A DNA stretch of 64,000 nucleotides, from positions 1 through 64,000 of the forward strand of contig CAYORK010000002.1 in the NCBI GenBank assembly GCA_964406345.1, written 5' to 3'. Both the position numbers and the translations under genes were made by a program. The notes below the pieces were generated by a model. The model saw nothing but the letters and a program-made list of their open reading frames with translations. It did not search any database and was not told where the DNA came from. Shown piece after piece: positions 42,389-50,907 of the stretch. Each line of letters starts with the position of its first letter. Position 1 is the stretch's first letter. This DNA is from SYAN01 sp964406345. GTDB taxonomy: Bacteria; Actinomycetota; Actinomycetes; Nanopelagicales; Nanopelagicaceae.

Positions 42389-43311
42389 CACCTGACCTCT
42401 CGACCACGATCGCAGGAGTGCAATTCAAGAATCCGATATTCACTGCCAGCGGATGCGCCGCATCTGGTAGAGAACTCTCGCAGTTCTTCCCGCTCAAGGA
42501 ATTGGGCGCAGTGGTTACTAAGTCGATCATGCTCAAAGCACGATCTGGTCGCCCAACGCCTCGAATGGCTGAAACGCCCTCAGGAATGCTCAATTCGATT
42601 GGATTACAAGGTCCGGGAATCGATGCCTTCATCGATGAAGACCTCGCTTGGCTCCAAACCCAATCATGCGACGTGATCGTCTCCATCGCCGGCGAGACTG
42701 TCGATGAGTATGGAGCGTTAGCAAGGCGCCTTCGAGGTCAGCGCGGAATCAAGGCGATCGAGGTGAACATCTCCTGTCCCAATGTTGCCAACCGAGGTCA
42801 GGTCTTCTCCTGTGATCCAATCACGGCTCGCGCTGCAATCGAAGCAGTCCGCATCAACCTTGGGGGAGAGTTCCCGATCATCGCCAAGCTCTCTCCCGAT
42901 GTGACTGATATTGCGTTGATCGCAAAGGAAGTCATTGATGCGGGGGCTGATGGTCTTGCTCTGATCAACACGTTACTTGGCATGGTCATAAATCCACGAA
43001 CGCTCAAACCGCACCTGGCGGGGAAGACAGGCGGCTTATCGGGCCCTGCAATTCGCCCTGTAGCCGTCCGTGCGATCTATCAAGTTCGTGAGAGGTTCCC
43101 ATCTATTGCGATCGTGGGAATGGGTGGCGTTGTCCATGGCGAGGACGCATTGGAACTAGTGGCAGCAGGAGCCAACGCCGTTTCTGTTGGAACCGCTTCA
43201 TTCGGGAACCCAATGAGTGTGATCGCCATTCGGGATCGACTTGCCGCCCTGATCGAGGATCACGGTTTTTCCAGGTTCGTTGATGCGGTAGGTGTCGCCC
43301 ATGAGCGCTGA
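42385..43311 (+). CDS. pyrD: Dihydroorotate dehydrogenase, class 1B catalytic subunit
   Basis: FMN enzyme (308 aa) oxidising dihydroorotate to orotate. Seen: VQFKNPIFTASGCAASGREL, VVTKSIMLKARSGRPTPRMA, NSIGLQGPGIDAFI, IEVNISCPNVANRGQ with the class 1B catalytic Cys region, and GLALINTLLGMVINPRTLKP, GGLSGPAIRPVAVRAIYQV. Cytoplasmic, works with PyrK. GTG 42385 overlaps the pyrK stop as GTGA; the frame back to 42367 is inside pyrK. Confidence 0.94.
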   Translation: MTPDLSTTIAGVQFKNPIFTASGCAASGRELSQFFPLKELGAVVTKSIMLKARSGRPTPRMAETPSGMLNSIGLQGPGIDAFIDEDLAWLQTQSCDVIVSIAGETVDEYGALARRLRGQRGIKAIEVNISCPNVANRGQVFSCDPITARAAIEAVRINLGGEFPIIAKLSPDVTDIALIAKEVIDAGADGLALINTLLGMVINPRTLKPHLAGKTGGLSGPAIRPVAVRAIYQVRERFPSIAIVGMGGVVHGEDALELVAAGANAVSVGTASFGNPMSVIAIRDRLAALIEDHGFSRFVDAVGVAHER

Positions 43312-43981
43312 TTCACCGATCATCCTTGCTGTCGATACCACTGATCTCAAGGTTGCAAGGTCCTTGATCGTGGCAACGAGGCCTTTCATTGCAACGTACA
43401 AGTTCGGTCTGGAGTTCTATCTTCACCACGGACTATCAGTGCTGAAGGAGCTCAAGAGTGAGATGAACCTTCGCATCTTCTTGGACCTCAAGTTGCACGA
43501 CATTCCGAACACGGTAGGTAAGGCAGCTGCGGCCGTCGCAGAAGTCGAGCCCTTCATATTGACCGTTCATGCGTCGGGTGGCGAGGAGATGATTCGAGCG
43601 GCCGCTGAAAACCTTCCTAACACGATTGTCGCCGCCGTTACCGTCCTTACCTCGCTGGACCAAACCGCACTTGATTCGATGGGATTCAATACTCCGTTGT
43701 CGGAGTTGGCACTCAATTTCGCCCAGACATCTCTCAATGGTGGAGCCAGGGCAGTGGTCGCGTCCCCTCATGAAGTTGAGCAGCTCAAGAGGTCGTTTCC
43801 AACGATGAGAATCATCACGCCGGGCATCAGGATTGAGTCAAGTGCTGATGATCAGCGACGAGTGATGACTCCGAGGCAAGCACTTGATGCAGGAAGCGAT
43901 TTCTTGGTGATTGGTCGTCCCATCACCGCAGCGGCCTCTCCGGCAATAGCTGCAGAAGCGATCTTTCGATCGTTGAGCTGA
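43301..43981 (+). CDS. pyrF: Orotidine 5'-phosphate decarboxylase (type 1)
   Basis: Last step to UMP, 226 aa TIM barrel. Seen: IILAVDTTDLKVARSLI, YKFGLEFYLHHG, and the catalytic LRIFLDLKLHDIPNTVGKAA with its K-x2-D pair, then ITPGIRIESSADDQRRVMTP and FLVIGRPITAA. The sequence is of the short type 1 kind found in Firmicutes and bifidobacteria, not the longer type 2 of mycobacteria. ATG 43301 overlaps the pyrD stop; in-frame GTG 43292 is the alternative. Confidence 0.94.
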   Translation: MSADSPIILAVDTTDLKVARSLIVATRPFIATYKFGLEFYLHHGLSVLKELKSEMNLRIFLDLKLHDIPNTVGKAAAAVAEVEPFILTVHASGGEEMIRAAAENLPNTIVAAVTVLTSLDQTALDSMGFNTPLSELALNFAQTSLNGGARAVVASPHEVEQLKRSFPTMRIITPGIRIESSADDQRRVMTPRQALDAGSDFLVIGRPITAAASPAIAAEAIFRSLS

Positions 43982-43984
43982 TCC

Positions 43985-44890
43985 ATGACCAACCTCCCAC
44001 CACCTTTGGATCCTGAGACACGTCGACGCAACGCTGAGATAGCGATCGCTGCGCGCAAAGAACGATCGAGGATCAAGAGCCAGCTCAAAGATGGCTCCTT
44101 GTCGATGCGAGAGATCCTCGAGTCTGAGGAAAATGCTGCGCGCCGGATGCGTGTCATCGAGCTCCTTACTGCGCTGCCGCAGATAGGACCCCTCCGTGCG
44201 CAGAATCTGATGGAGAGAGTGGGAATTTCGCCCACTCGTCGCATCGCAGGTCTTGGCGTGAGACAGCGAAGAGAGCTCTTGAACCTAGTAGAGAGATCCA
44301 TTCCGACCAAGATGCTCAGTAACCTTGCCTCTATGTCGAACGCTTTCTATGGACGTCTCTTTGTGATCTCGGGTCCTGGTGGTGTGGGTAAGAGCACAAT
44401 CACTCGTGAGCTCGCTCGCTTCGAAGATTTCTTCCTTAGTGTGAGTGTTACGACCCGGAAGCCAAGAGACGGAGAACAAGATGGGGTGCACTATCACTTC
44501 GTCTCTAGATCGGAATTTGAATCACGGATAGCCAATAACGAATTCATGGAATGGGCGGAGTTTGCGGGAAACCTTTATGGAACTTTGGAGGAGGATGTTC
44601 AACGCCATCGCCTCGCCGGGAAGCACGTCCTGTTGGAGATCGAACTTCAGGGTGCTCGTCAGGTGAAGAAGGTCCATCCGGAAGCGGTCTTGGTTTTCAT
44701 CTCACCACCCTCTTGGGAAGAGTTGGAAGGCAGGATTCGAGGTCGCGGAAGCGACAGTGATGAGCGCATTCGCGAAAGGCTGGCCATCGCCCAGGAAGAG
44801 TTAGCGGCGGCGAAGGAATTTGACCACGTGTTGGTCAATTCCGAGGTCGCTGAGGTCGTATCAAGGCTGGTAGCCTTAGCCGCCTCATAG
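43985..44890 (+). CDS. gmk: Fusion: actinobacterial IHF (mIHF) domain + guanylate kinase
   Basis: One uninterrupted frame of 301 codons joins two proteins that are separate neighbours in most Actinobacteria. Residues 1-105 match mIHF over its whole length: PPPLDPETRRRNAEIAIAAR and the helix-hairpin LPQIGPLRAQNLMERVGISP with TRRIAGLG. Residues 106-121 link. From 122 on it is guanylate kinase: FVISGPGGVGKSTITREL (P-loop 130-137), SVTTRKPRDGEQDGVHYHFV and ELQGARQVKKVHPEAVLVFI. A natural Gmk start, ATG 44333 (residue 117), is preceded by TAACCT and 7 bases, so a free Gmk may also be made. Last gene of the pyr run, 3 bases after pyrF. Confidence 0.85.
   Translation: MTNLPPPLDPETRRRNAEIAIAARKERSRIKSQLKDGSLSMREILESEENAARRMRVIELLTALPQIGPLRAQNLMERVGISPTRRIAGLGVRQRRELLNLVERSIPTKMLSNLASMSNAFYGRLFVISGPGGVGKSTITRELARFEDFFLSVSVTTRKPRDGEQDGVHYHFVSRSEFESRIANNEFMEWAEFAGNLYGTLEEDVQRHRLAGKHVLLEIELQGARQVKKVHPEAVLVFISPPSWEELEGRIRGRGSDSDERIRERLAIAQEELAAAKEFDHVLVNSEVAEVVSRLVALAAS
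44320..44335 (+). promoter_or_regulatory. Possible internal leaderless promoter for the Gmk part
   Basis: TAACCT at 44320-44325, 7 bases, ATG 44333, which begins MSNAFYGRLFVISGPG. Same layout as at operon heads elsewhere in the window. Could be chance inside coding sequence. Confidence 0.3.
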
Positions 44891-44986
44891 TCGGGAGCCC
44901 CCGCAGCCGTTACGAATAGAGATTCGCATCCGAACGCCAGGCGGCTTTGGTTCGAGTAAAGACGAGTAGAAGAAGGTAGATGCACT

Positions 44987-45253
44987 ATGGAGTTGAAGTC
45001 TGAAGGAATCACCAATCCTCCGATCGATGATCTCTTAGAGAAGACTGGCTCGAAGTACTCGCTCGTCCTTTACGCAGCAAAGCGCGCTCGTCAGATCAAT
45101 GCGTACTATTCCCAGCTCGGTGAAGGGCTCCTGGAGTATGTAGGCCCGTTGGTTGAAACCAACGTTCACGAGAAGCCGCTTTCCATCGCGCTCCGTGAGA
45201 TCAATGGGAACCTACTCTCCATCGAGCAATTGGAACCGACCACAAACAAGTAG
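44987..45253 (+). CDS. rpoZ: RNA polymerase omega subunit
   Basis: Small RNA polymerase subunit (88 aa) that helps assemble beta prime. Seen: NPPIDDLLEKTGSKYSLVLY followed by AAKRARQINAYYSQLGEGLL, the family core with KRARQIN, and EKPLSIALREINGNLL at the C-terminus. ATG 44987 with GAAGGTAG upstream. The 96 bases before it hold a small hairpin CGAAT-AGAG-ATTCG near 44913 but no clear promoter. The gmk-rpoZ-coaBC-metK order is conserved. Confidence 0.95.
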   Translation: MELKSEGITNPPIDDLLEKTGSKYSLVLYAAKRARQINAYYSQLGEGLLEYVGPLVETNVHEKPLSIALREINGNLLSIEQLEPTTNK

Positions 45254-45260
45254 CTCGACA

Positions 45261-45360
45261 NNNNNNNNNNNNNNNNNNNNNNNNNNNNNNNNNNNNNNNN
45301 NNNNNNNNNNNNNNNNNNNNNNNNNNNNNNNNNNNNNNNNNNNNNNNNNNNNNNNNNNNN
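45261..45360. other. Assembly gap (100 N) between rpoZ and coaBC
   Basis: Placeholder run of exactly 100 N. It has removed the start of coaBC; roughly 85-90 codons plus the intergenic space are missing, so the true gap is larger than 100 bases. No overlap between the flanks. Confidence 0.95.
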
Positions 45361-46314
45361 ATCGCCCCGGCAACAGCAGATTTGATGGCTCGCATAGCTG
45401 GTGGCAGAGCAGATGATCTTTTGAGTTCAGTTGTCATCAGCACCAAGGCGCCCGTGATCCTTGTTCCAGCGATGCATCCTGAGATGTGGCAGAACCCGGC
45501 GACAGTGAGCAATGTGAGATTGCTGCGCGAACGTGGTTATTTTGTCATGGACCCAGAGGTTGGACGTCTTACGGGAGAAGATGTAGGAGTAGGACGGTTT
45601 CCGGAGACGATGCGAATCATCGATTTCGTCGAAGCGAGTTATGCGCGTCGCGCGGATCTCATCGGCAAGAGAATTCTCATAACTGGCGGCGGAACGCGAG
45701 AGCCGATTGATCCGGTTCGTTACATAGGTAATCGTTCCAGTGGTCGCCAGGCACACGAAATCGCGGAGAGAGCAGCTTTTAGAGGCGCCGAAGTCACCCT
45801 CATCATGGGTCCCAATTCCTTGCCTCTGATTGAGGGAATCACGACGGTAGCGATCGAGACAGCGGAAGAGATGGGGGATGCCCTCCAACATCTTCAGGAC
45901 GAGTGTGATGTTCTTGTTATGACTGCCGCAGTCGCAGATGCGCGTCCTGTCGTGAGAGAGGACAGGAAAATAAAGAAGGATCAGCTTGGCGCCATCTTGC
46001 TCGAGGAGAATCCTGACCTCTTGCAACGCGCCGCTCAACGCAGGAGGCCTGGTCAGCTCTTGGTTGGTTTCGCCGCCGAAACTGAGTCTGACAGTGAGGC
46101 TTTGATCGGTCTTGGCTCAGAGAAATTGCGCCGAAAGGGCGTCGATCTCCTCTACGTAAACGACGTCAGTGCGGGCGGGGTTTTTGGTTCAGACCAGACT
46201 AGTGGCTATCTATTGGGTCATAACGGTGTCATAGAGAGTTTTTCGGCTGTCAGCAAGAAGCAGGTAGCCGATCGATTGTTGGATGCGATCTCAGAAAGGA
46301 TCTCTCATGAGTAA
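45361..46314 (+). CDS. coaBC: Coenzyme A biosynthesis bifunctional protein CoaBC (5' end missing)
   Basis: Phosphopantothenoylcysteine decarboxylase/synthetase; 317 C-terminal residues visible. The remaining CoaC part starts IAPATADLMARIAGGRADDL and has PAMHPEMWQNPATVSNVRLL; the CoaB synthetase domain starts near LIGKRILITGGGTREPIDPV, with YIGNRSSGRQAHEIAERAAF and VLVMTAAVADARP and the C-terminal VDLLYVNDVSAGGVFGSD. The first 85-90 residues of CoaC, including its first FMN contacts, are lost in the gap. The 8-base overlap with metK is normal. Confidence 0.93.
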   Translation: MAPATADLMARIAGGRADDLLSSVVISTKAPVILVPAMHPEMWQNPATVSNVRLLRERGYFVMDPEVGRLTGEDVGVGRFPETMRIIDFVEASYARRADLIGKRILITGGGTREPIDPVRYIGNRSSGRQAHEIAERAAFRGAEVTLIMGPNSLPLIEGITTVAIETAEEMGDALQHLQDECDVLVMTAAVADARPVVREDRKIKKDQLGAILLEENPDLLQRAAQRRRPGQLLVGFAAETESDSEALIGLGSEKLRRKGVDLLYVNDVSAGGVFGSDQTSGYLLGHNGVIESFSAVSKKQVADRLLDAISERISHE

Positions 46315-47506
46315 AGCAGTTCGCTTGTTCACCTCAGAGTCAGTGACGGAAGGACATCCTGACAAGATCGCCGATCAAATCTCAGACGCGATCCTTGATG
46401 ACCTGCTAAGTCAAGATCCAAGATCGAGAGTTGCTGTTGAAACCCTCATAACGACCGGTCAGGTTCATGTGGCAGGGGAGGTTACGACCTCTGGTTTTGC
46501 CGATGTGATGTCTTTGGTGCGCGAAACGGTCCTCTCGATTGGCTATGACTCTTCCGAGAAAGGTTTCGACGGAAACAGTTGTGGAGTTTCTATCTCGATT
46601 GGTCAGCAATCGAGCGATATCGCCCAAGGTGTCGATCGTGCCGTGGAGGAACGCGTCACCAAGTCGAGTGACCCCATTGATCTGCAGGGAGCGGGAGATC
46701 AGGGTTTGATGTTTGGATACGCATCGAATGAGACAACCTCTTTGATGCCGTTGCCGATCTACCTCTCCCATAGGCTCGCAGAGCGTCTCACCGAGGTTCG
46801 GAAGTCTGGATTGTTGCCATATCTGCGCCCCGACGGCAAGACTCAAGTCACGATCGGCTATGAAGGCGATCGACCGGTTGCAATCGATACGATCGTCATC
46901 TCGAGTCAACATGCGGAAGATGTGGATGTCGATCGCAAGCTCGCTCCGGACATCAAAGAGCATGTCATCGATGTTGTCCTTGCCGGGAGTGGGCTAGATC
47001 TCTCCAAGGTGAGAACGCTGATCAATCCCACCGGTAGGTTCGTCATTGGTGGCCCAATGGGCGATGCGGGTCTTACGGGACGGAAGATCATCGTTGATAC
47101 CTATGGCGGCATGGCACGACATGGGGGCGGCGCCTTCAGCGGAAAGGATCCTTCGAAGGTCGATCGTTCTGCCGCCTATGCGATGCGCTGGGTTGCCAAG
47201 AACGTGGTGGCCGCAGGACTCGCAGATCGTTGCGAGGTTCAAGTGGCTTACGCAATAGGTAAGGCTCAACCTGTCGGACTCTTTGTTGAGACCTTTGGTA
47301 GCAATAAGGTCAGCGAAGAAAGCATTCAACGAGCCATAACGGAGGTCTTCGACCTGCGCCCAGCTGCGATCATTCGAGATCTCCAACTTCTTCGGCCGAT
47401 CTACAAGAAGACAGCCGCTTATGGCCACTTCGGTAGAGAATTGCCCGAATTCACCTGGGAGAGAACGGACCGAGCCCAAGCGCTCATTGACGCCGCAAAG
47501 GGGTAG
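46307..47506 (+). CDS. metK: S-adenosylmethionine synthase
   Basis: Makes SAM from methionine and ATP; 399 aa. Seen: LFTSESVTEGHPDKIADQIS followed by DAILDDLL, GAGDQGLMFGYASNET, the P-loop-like GGGAFSGKDPSKVDRSAAYA, and DTYGGMARHGGGA. ATG 46307 is preferred over ATG 46283 because GAAAGGA lies 6 bases upstream and family members begin here. It overlaps coaBC by 8 bases. Confidence 0.97.
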   Translation: MSKAVRLFTSESVTEGHPDKIADQISDAILDDLLSQDPRSRVAVETLITTGQVHVAGEVTTSGFADVMSLVRETVLSIGYDSSEKGFDGNSCGVSISIGQQSSDIAQGVDRAVEERVTKSSDPIDLQGAGDQGLMFGYASNETTSLMPLPIYLSHRLAERLTEVRKSGLLPYLRPDGKTQVTIGYEGDRPVAIDTIVISSQHAEDVDVDRKLAPDIKEHVIDVVLAGSGLDLSKVRTLINPTGRFVIGGPMGDAGLTGRKIIVDTYGGMARHGGGAFSGKDPSKVDRSAAYAMRWVAKNVVAAGLADRCEVQVAYAIGKAQPVGLFVETFGSNKVSEESIQRAITEVFDLRPAAIIRDLQLLRPIYKKTAAYGHFGRELPEFTWERTDRAQALIDAAKG

Positions 47507-47519
47507 TTTGCCCGACGTG
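47504..47519 (+). promoter_or_regulatory. Putative leaderless promoter of priA
   Basis: TAGTTT at 47504-47509 (overlapping the metK stop), 7 bases, GTG 47517. Confidence 0.35.
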
Positions 47520-49400
47520 GCGAAACTCAAGCTGAAGCACCCTGCGGCTCCAAGTCCCGTTGCAGTTGGTGCAGACTGGGAGATCGTCACTGTTGCGGTG
47601 AGCGTGCCTGTGCCACATCTCGAAGGTCTCTACTCGTATCGCGTGGAAAGAGATCTTGCGCCGGTAGGAAGCGTAGTGAAAGTGCCATTCGGTCAGGGTG
47701 AAACCTTTGGTTTCGTCGTGGGCCTGAAGGGAGATGGCGGAACAGACCTCTCACTCAAACGCATCCGAGAAGTTCTCCATCCAGAACCGCTCTTCGATGT
47801 CGAGCAACTCAGGCGCTACAGGGGGATCGCGGATCTCTATGGGTCATCCCTCTTCTCTGTCCTATCTGCCGCAAATCCAGCATGGAGATCAACAGATGGT
47901 GGCCTTGACGAAAAAGACTCGTCCCAACGGTTCAGTCCTTCCAAGGCAGATAGAGTCTTTATCGAGAAAATGTTTGGCCCGACGTGGAACTCTGGCAAGC
48001 GCACCAATCTGGTGGTTCCAATGGGCATCCTGTGGGATCGCGTGATTGTCTCTCTTCTCTTAGCAGAACCTCGCTCGACACTTGTACTAGTCCCAACGGA
48101 GAGACATCTTCGAATCTTGGATCAATGTCTTCGAGGCAGAGGGGTTACGGAACACGTCACGATCTCATCGGGTCTCAAAAAGAGTGAACGTGCCTCGGCG
48201 AATCGCCGCCTCCGCGCGAAGTCAGAGGCTCTGGTCATCGGTACCCGAAGCGCTGCACTCGCGCCTTTCAATCCGAAGCGCGTAATCGTCATCGATCCAG
48301 GCGATGAACACCATCGTGAGAGACGCTCACCGTACTTTCGAGTCGATGATGTCTCGATGTGGTCGACTGTTGAGCAGGTGCTCAGAGTCTCTTATCTTCG
48401 AACCTTCGAATCGATGAGTGGTGGCGAAGCACTCAATTTTGGCAGAGGCGGAGGGACCGCATCATTCGAGAGTACTTCGTTGGAGCGGATTGTCAGCGAC
48501 ATCTCCAAGATAGCGCGATCCAAACCCGAAGGAAATTGGGTACTCGTAAGTCTCAACGATAAGTCGTTTGCGAGTGGACTCGTATGTTCCTCATGCCGGA
48601 ATCGAGGGCTCTGCGAATGCGGCTTCTCATTGACGATCCCGCGACGCGGCGCCGCCCCTACTTGTCAGAAATGCCTTCGCGAATTCAGAATCTATCGATG
48701 TCGCTACTGTGAGGGATCCACCTTGACTGCCGTTAGAGGAGGAGGCGAGGCGTTGGGTCTGAGCATTGCCAAGTCGGTCAAGGGTGCTCGAGTGATCGTC
48801 TCAAATGCGGGTGCATTGAAGGAAGAAGTGGTTGCGTCAGAACGTCACACCGTCGTGATCGCGACACAAGGGAGTGAGCCACGTATTCGGAGTGCAGATG
48901 GAAAACGGCATGGTTTTGACACCATTGCGATGATCGGCGGCAGATCGGCCTTTGCATCTCCATCGCTGGCGCGTGTTGATCGTTTTCGATTGGCCTGGGG
49001 AAGATTGCGAGGATTGTGTAATCCCAAGGCGACGACCTTCCTCATTGATTTGGAAGCCAGCCATCCGGAATTTCAAGAATTCAAACAACCTGGATCTGCA
49101 CGCGGTCTAGAGCTTGTGAAGAGGGAACGTGCTGAGTTAGGGCTACCACCTTTCAGCCAACTTGTAGCCCTCAAAGGCGATGATCGAGTGCTTCAACGGC
49201 TACGTTCCTCATTACAATCGGACGATCTCTTCCAACAATCGAAGAATGTGATCTTCCCGGTGCATGCCAATCGAATGATCCTGAAGGTCGATTCCAATCA
49301 AAGGCTGGAACTCTTGCGTCTACTGCAGGAAATGACACGCCTCCGAAGCGCGAAGCGGTTGCCAAGGATCGATTACGACTTCGATCCTGAGGAGATGTAG
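47517..49400 (+). CDS. priA: PriA-like primosomal protein without helicase motifs
   Basis: PriA homologue (627 aa from GTG 47517; 630 from TTG 47508, which has AAAGGGG 4 bases upstream). Seen: N-terminal DNA-binding domain with VSVPVPHLEGLYSYRVERDL and VKVPFGQGETFGFVVGL; a degenerate helicase core where Walker A should stand at VVPMGILWDRV and the DEEH box reads IDPGDEHHRE; a zinc region with CSSCRNRGLCECGF, CQKC and CRYC; and the C-terminal domain with RAELGLPPFSQLVAL. Loss of the ATPase motifs is a known trait of actinobacterial PriA, so it probably acts as a DNA-structure-binding loader only. Confidence 0.88.
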   Translation: MAKLKLKHPAAPSPVAVGADWEIVTVAVSVPVPHLEGLYSYRVERDLAPVGSVVKVPFGQGETFGFVVGLKGDGGTDLSLKRIREVLHPEPLFDVEQLRRYRGIADLYGSSLFSVLSAANPAWRSTDGGLDEKDSSQRFSPSKADRVFIEKMFGPTWNSGKRTNLVVPMGILWDRVIVSLLLAEPRSTLVLVPTERHLRILDQCLRGRGVTEHVTISSGLKKSERASANRRLRAKSEALVIGTRSAALAPFNPKRVIVIDPGDEHHRERRSPYFRVDDVSMWSTVEQVLRVSYLRTFESMSGGEALNFGRGGGTASFESTSLERIVSDISKIARSKPEGNWVLVSLNDKSFASGLVCSSCRNRGLCECGFSLTIPRRGAAPTCQKCLREFRIYRCRYCEGSTLTAVRGGGEALGLSIAKSVKGARVIVSNAGALKEEVVASERHTVVIATQGSEPRIRSADGKRHGFDTIAMIGGRSAFASPSLARVDRFRLAWGRLRGLCNPKATTFLIDLEASHPEFQEFKQPGSARGLELVKRERAELGLPPFSQLVALKGDDRVLQRLRSSLQSDDLFQQSKNVIFPVHANRMILKVDSNQRLELLRLLQEMTRLRSAKRLPRIDYDFDPEEM

Positions 49401-49404
49401 TCGG

Positions 49405-49419
49405 TATGATGAGGCTATG
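49405..49419 (+). promoter_or_regulatory. Putative leaderless promoter of def-fmt-rsmB
   Basis: TATGAT at 49405-49410, 6 bases, ATG 49417. One of the best matches to a consensus -10 in the window. Confidence 0.5.
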
Positions 49420-49965
49420 GCAGTAAGAGCAATCAGGCATTTTGGTGATCCTGTGCTGACGACGAGAGCGCAGGAAGTGACGACCTTCGATAAGGAGCTT
49501 CGCAACCTTGTGAAGGATTTGACCGAAACCATGGTTGATGCCCCCGGAGCCGGTTTGGCGGCGCCTCAAATTGGAGTCGGACTGAGGGTCTTTACCTGGC
49601 ACGTCGATGACGAGTTCGGTCATCTCGTCAATCCCATTCTTGACCTCTCGGAGGAGATGCAAGATGGCGAAGAGGGTTGTCTCTCATTTCCAGAGTTGCG
49701 ATTCGAGACCCCTCGGGCATTCCGCGCTGTTGCCAAGGGAGTCAACATGCATGGCGAACCGATCGTGGTTGAAGGGACCGAGTTCCTCGCTCGAGCATTA
49801 CAGCACGAAGTGGATCATCTCGACGGGATCCTTTTCATCGACCGTATGGATGCCGAAACTCGGCGAGAGGCTATGCGTGAAATCAGGGAGTCGGCTTGGT
49901 TTCAAGGCGGAGAGAGTCCAGAGATCCGGGTATCTCCTCATGCGACGCGCGGGTTAGGTATCTGA
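49417..49965 (+). CDS. def: Peptide deformylase
   Basis: Fe/Zn hydrolase (182 aa) removing the N-formyl group from new proteins. Seen: all three motifs, GAGLAAPQIGVG (near residue 45), EGCLSFPELRFE with the metal Cys, and LQHEVDHLDGILFIDRM with HEVDH metal-binding His. It precedes fmt by 9 bases; the pair adds and removes the formyl group. Confidence 0.95.
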   Translation: MAVRAIRHFGDPVLTTRAQEVTTFDKELRNLVKDLTETMVDAPGAGLAAPQIGVGLRVFTWHVDDEFGHLVNPILDLSEEMQDGEEGCLSFPELRFETPRAFRAVAKGVNMHGEPIVVEGTEFLARALQHEVDHLDGILFIDRMDAETRREAMREIRESAWFQGGESPEIRVSPHATRGLGI

Positions 49966-49974
49966 CCCTCGCTT

Positions 49975-50907
49975 ATGAAGAAAAGAGTCTTACTGGCATC
50001 CTCTTCACTGCTCTCTCTTCCGACCTATCGGGCATTGCTCGGGCGCTCTGATCTTGAGGTAGCAGGGATCCTTTCCACCCCCGATCGACCTAAGGGTCGC
50101 CATGGAACGCCATCACCGAATGAGTTGGTTGATCATCTGTCGAGCAGTGATATGCAGATATGGAAACCAGATACTTCACCCCAGATCCTCGCCGCGATTG
50201 ATGAGATCATGCCAGATCTCGTCATCGTAATCGCTTACGGACGACTGATCAGACGAGAATCGCTCGAGGCAGTGCCACTCGGTTGGATCAACCTTCACTT
50301 CTCCCTATTGCCAAGGTTTCGAGGTGCTGCTCCCGTTCAGCGCGCGATACTTGCTGGTGACGAAAACTTCGGTGTGACCGTTTTCAAGTTGGATGAGGGT
50401 ATGGACACTGGTCCAATCCTGGTCAAGCGAAGGGTCGAGATCGGCGAGGAGTTGGTTGCAAGTGAGATCTTGCCACGTCTCGCTGAAGAAGGTTCCGTTT
50501 CGATCCTGCAGGCAGTCGATCTGCTTCTGGAAGGTCGCTCACCCTTGTCACAAAGCGGTGAGAGTTCATTAGCTCCCAAGATCAACAAGGAAGAGCTTCG
50601 ATTGAATCTCTCCCTCAACCAGGTTGACTTAATGAGGCAGATTAGAGCGTTCACTCGGGCTCCAGGTGTCTGGTTCATCTATAAAGGAAAGCGACATAGA
50701 GTCACATCAGCAATTGGTTCGAAACAAGAGGTGCCTCTTGGGCGTTTTGCACAAACGAATGGAGAGGCACTCCTGGGGACTAGGGAAGGGTCATTGAAAA
50801 TCTTGACCATCGTGCCGGAGGGGAAACGCGAGATGACCGGCGGCGAATGGATTCGCGGGCTCCAGCTTTTGGAAGGTGCCATTAGCGACGAGGGAATCGA
50901 ATCTTGA
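49975..50907 (+). CDS. fmt: Methionyl-tRNA formyltransferase
   Basis: Transfers formyl from 10-formyl-THF to Met-tRNA(fMet); 310 aa. Seen: ASSSLLSLPTYRALLGRSDL, the catalytic INLHFSLLPRFRGAAPVQRA with the folate loop, and GVTVFKLDEGMDTGPILVKR; the C-terminal tRNA-binding OB domain begins about residue 210 with RQIRAFTRAPGVWFIYKGKR. It overlaps rsmB by 4 bases. Confidence 0.95.
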   Translation: MKKRVLLASSSLLSLPTYRALLGRSDLEVAGILSTPDRPKGRHGTPSPNELVDHLSSSDMQIWKPDTSPQILAAIDEIMPDLVIVIAYGRLIRRESLEAVPLGWINLHFSLLPRFRGAAPVQRAILAGDENFGVTVFKLDEGMDTGPILVKRRVEIGEELVASEILPRLAEEGSVSILQAVDLLLEGRSPLSQSGESSLAPKINKEELRLNLSLNQVDLMRQIRAFTRAPGVWFIYKGKRHRVTSAIGSKQEVPLGRFAQTNGEALLGTREGSLKILTIVPEGKREMTGGEWIRGLQLLEGAISDEGIES

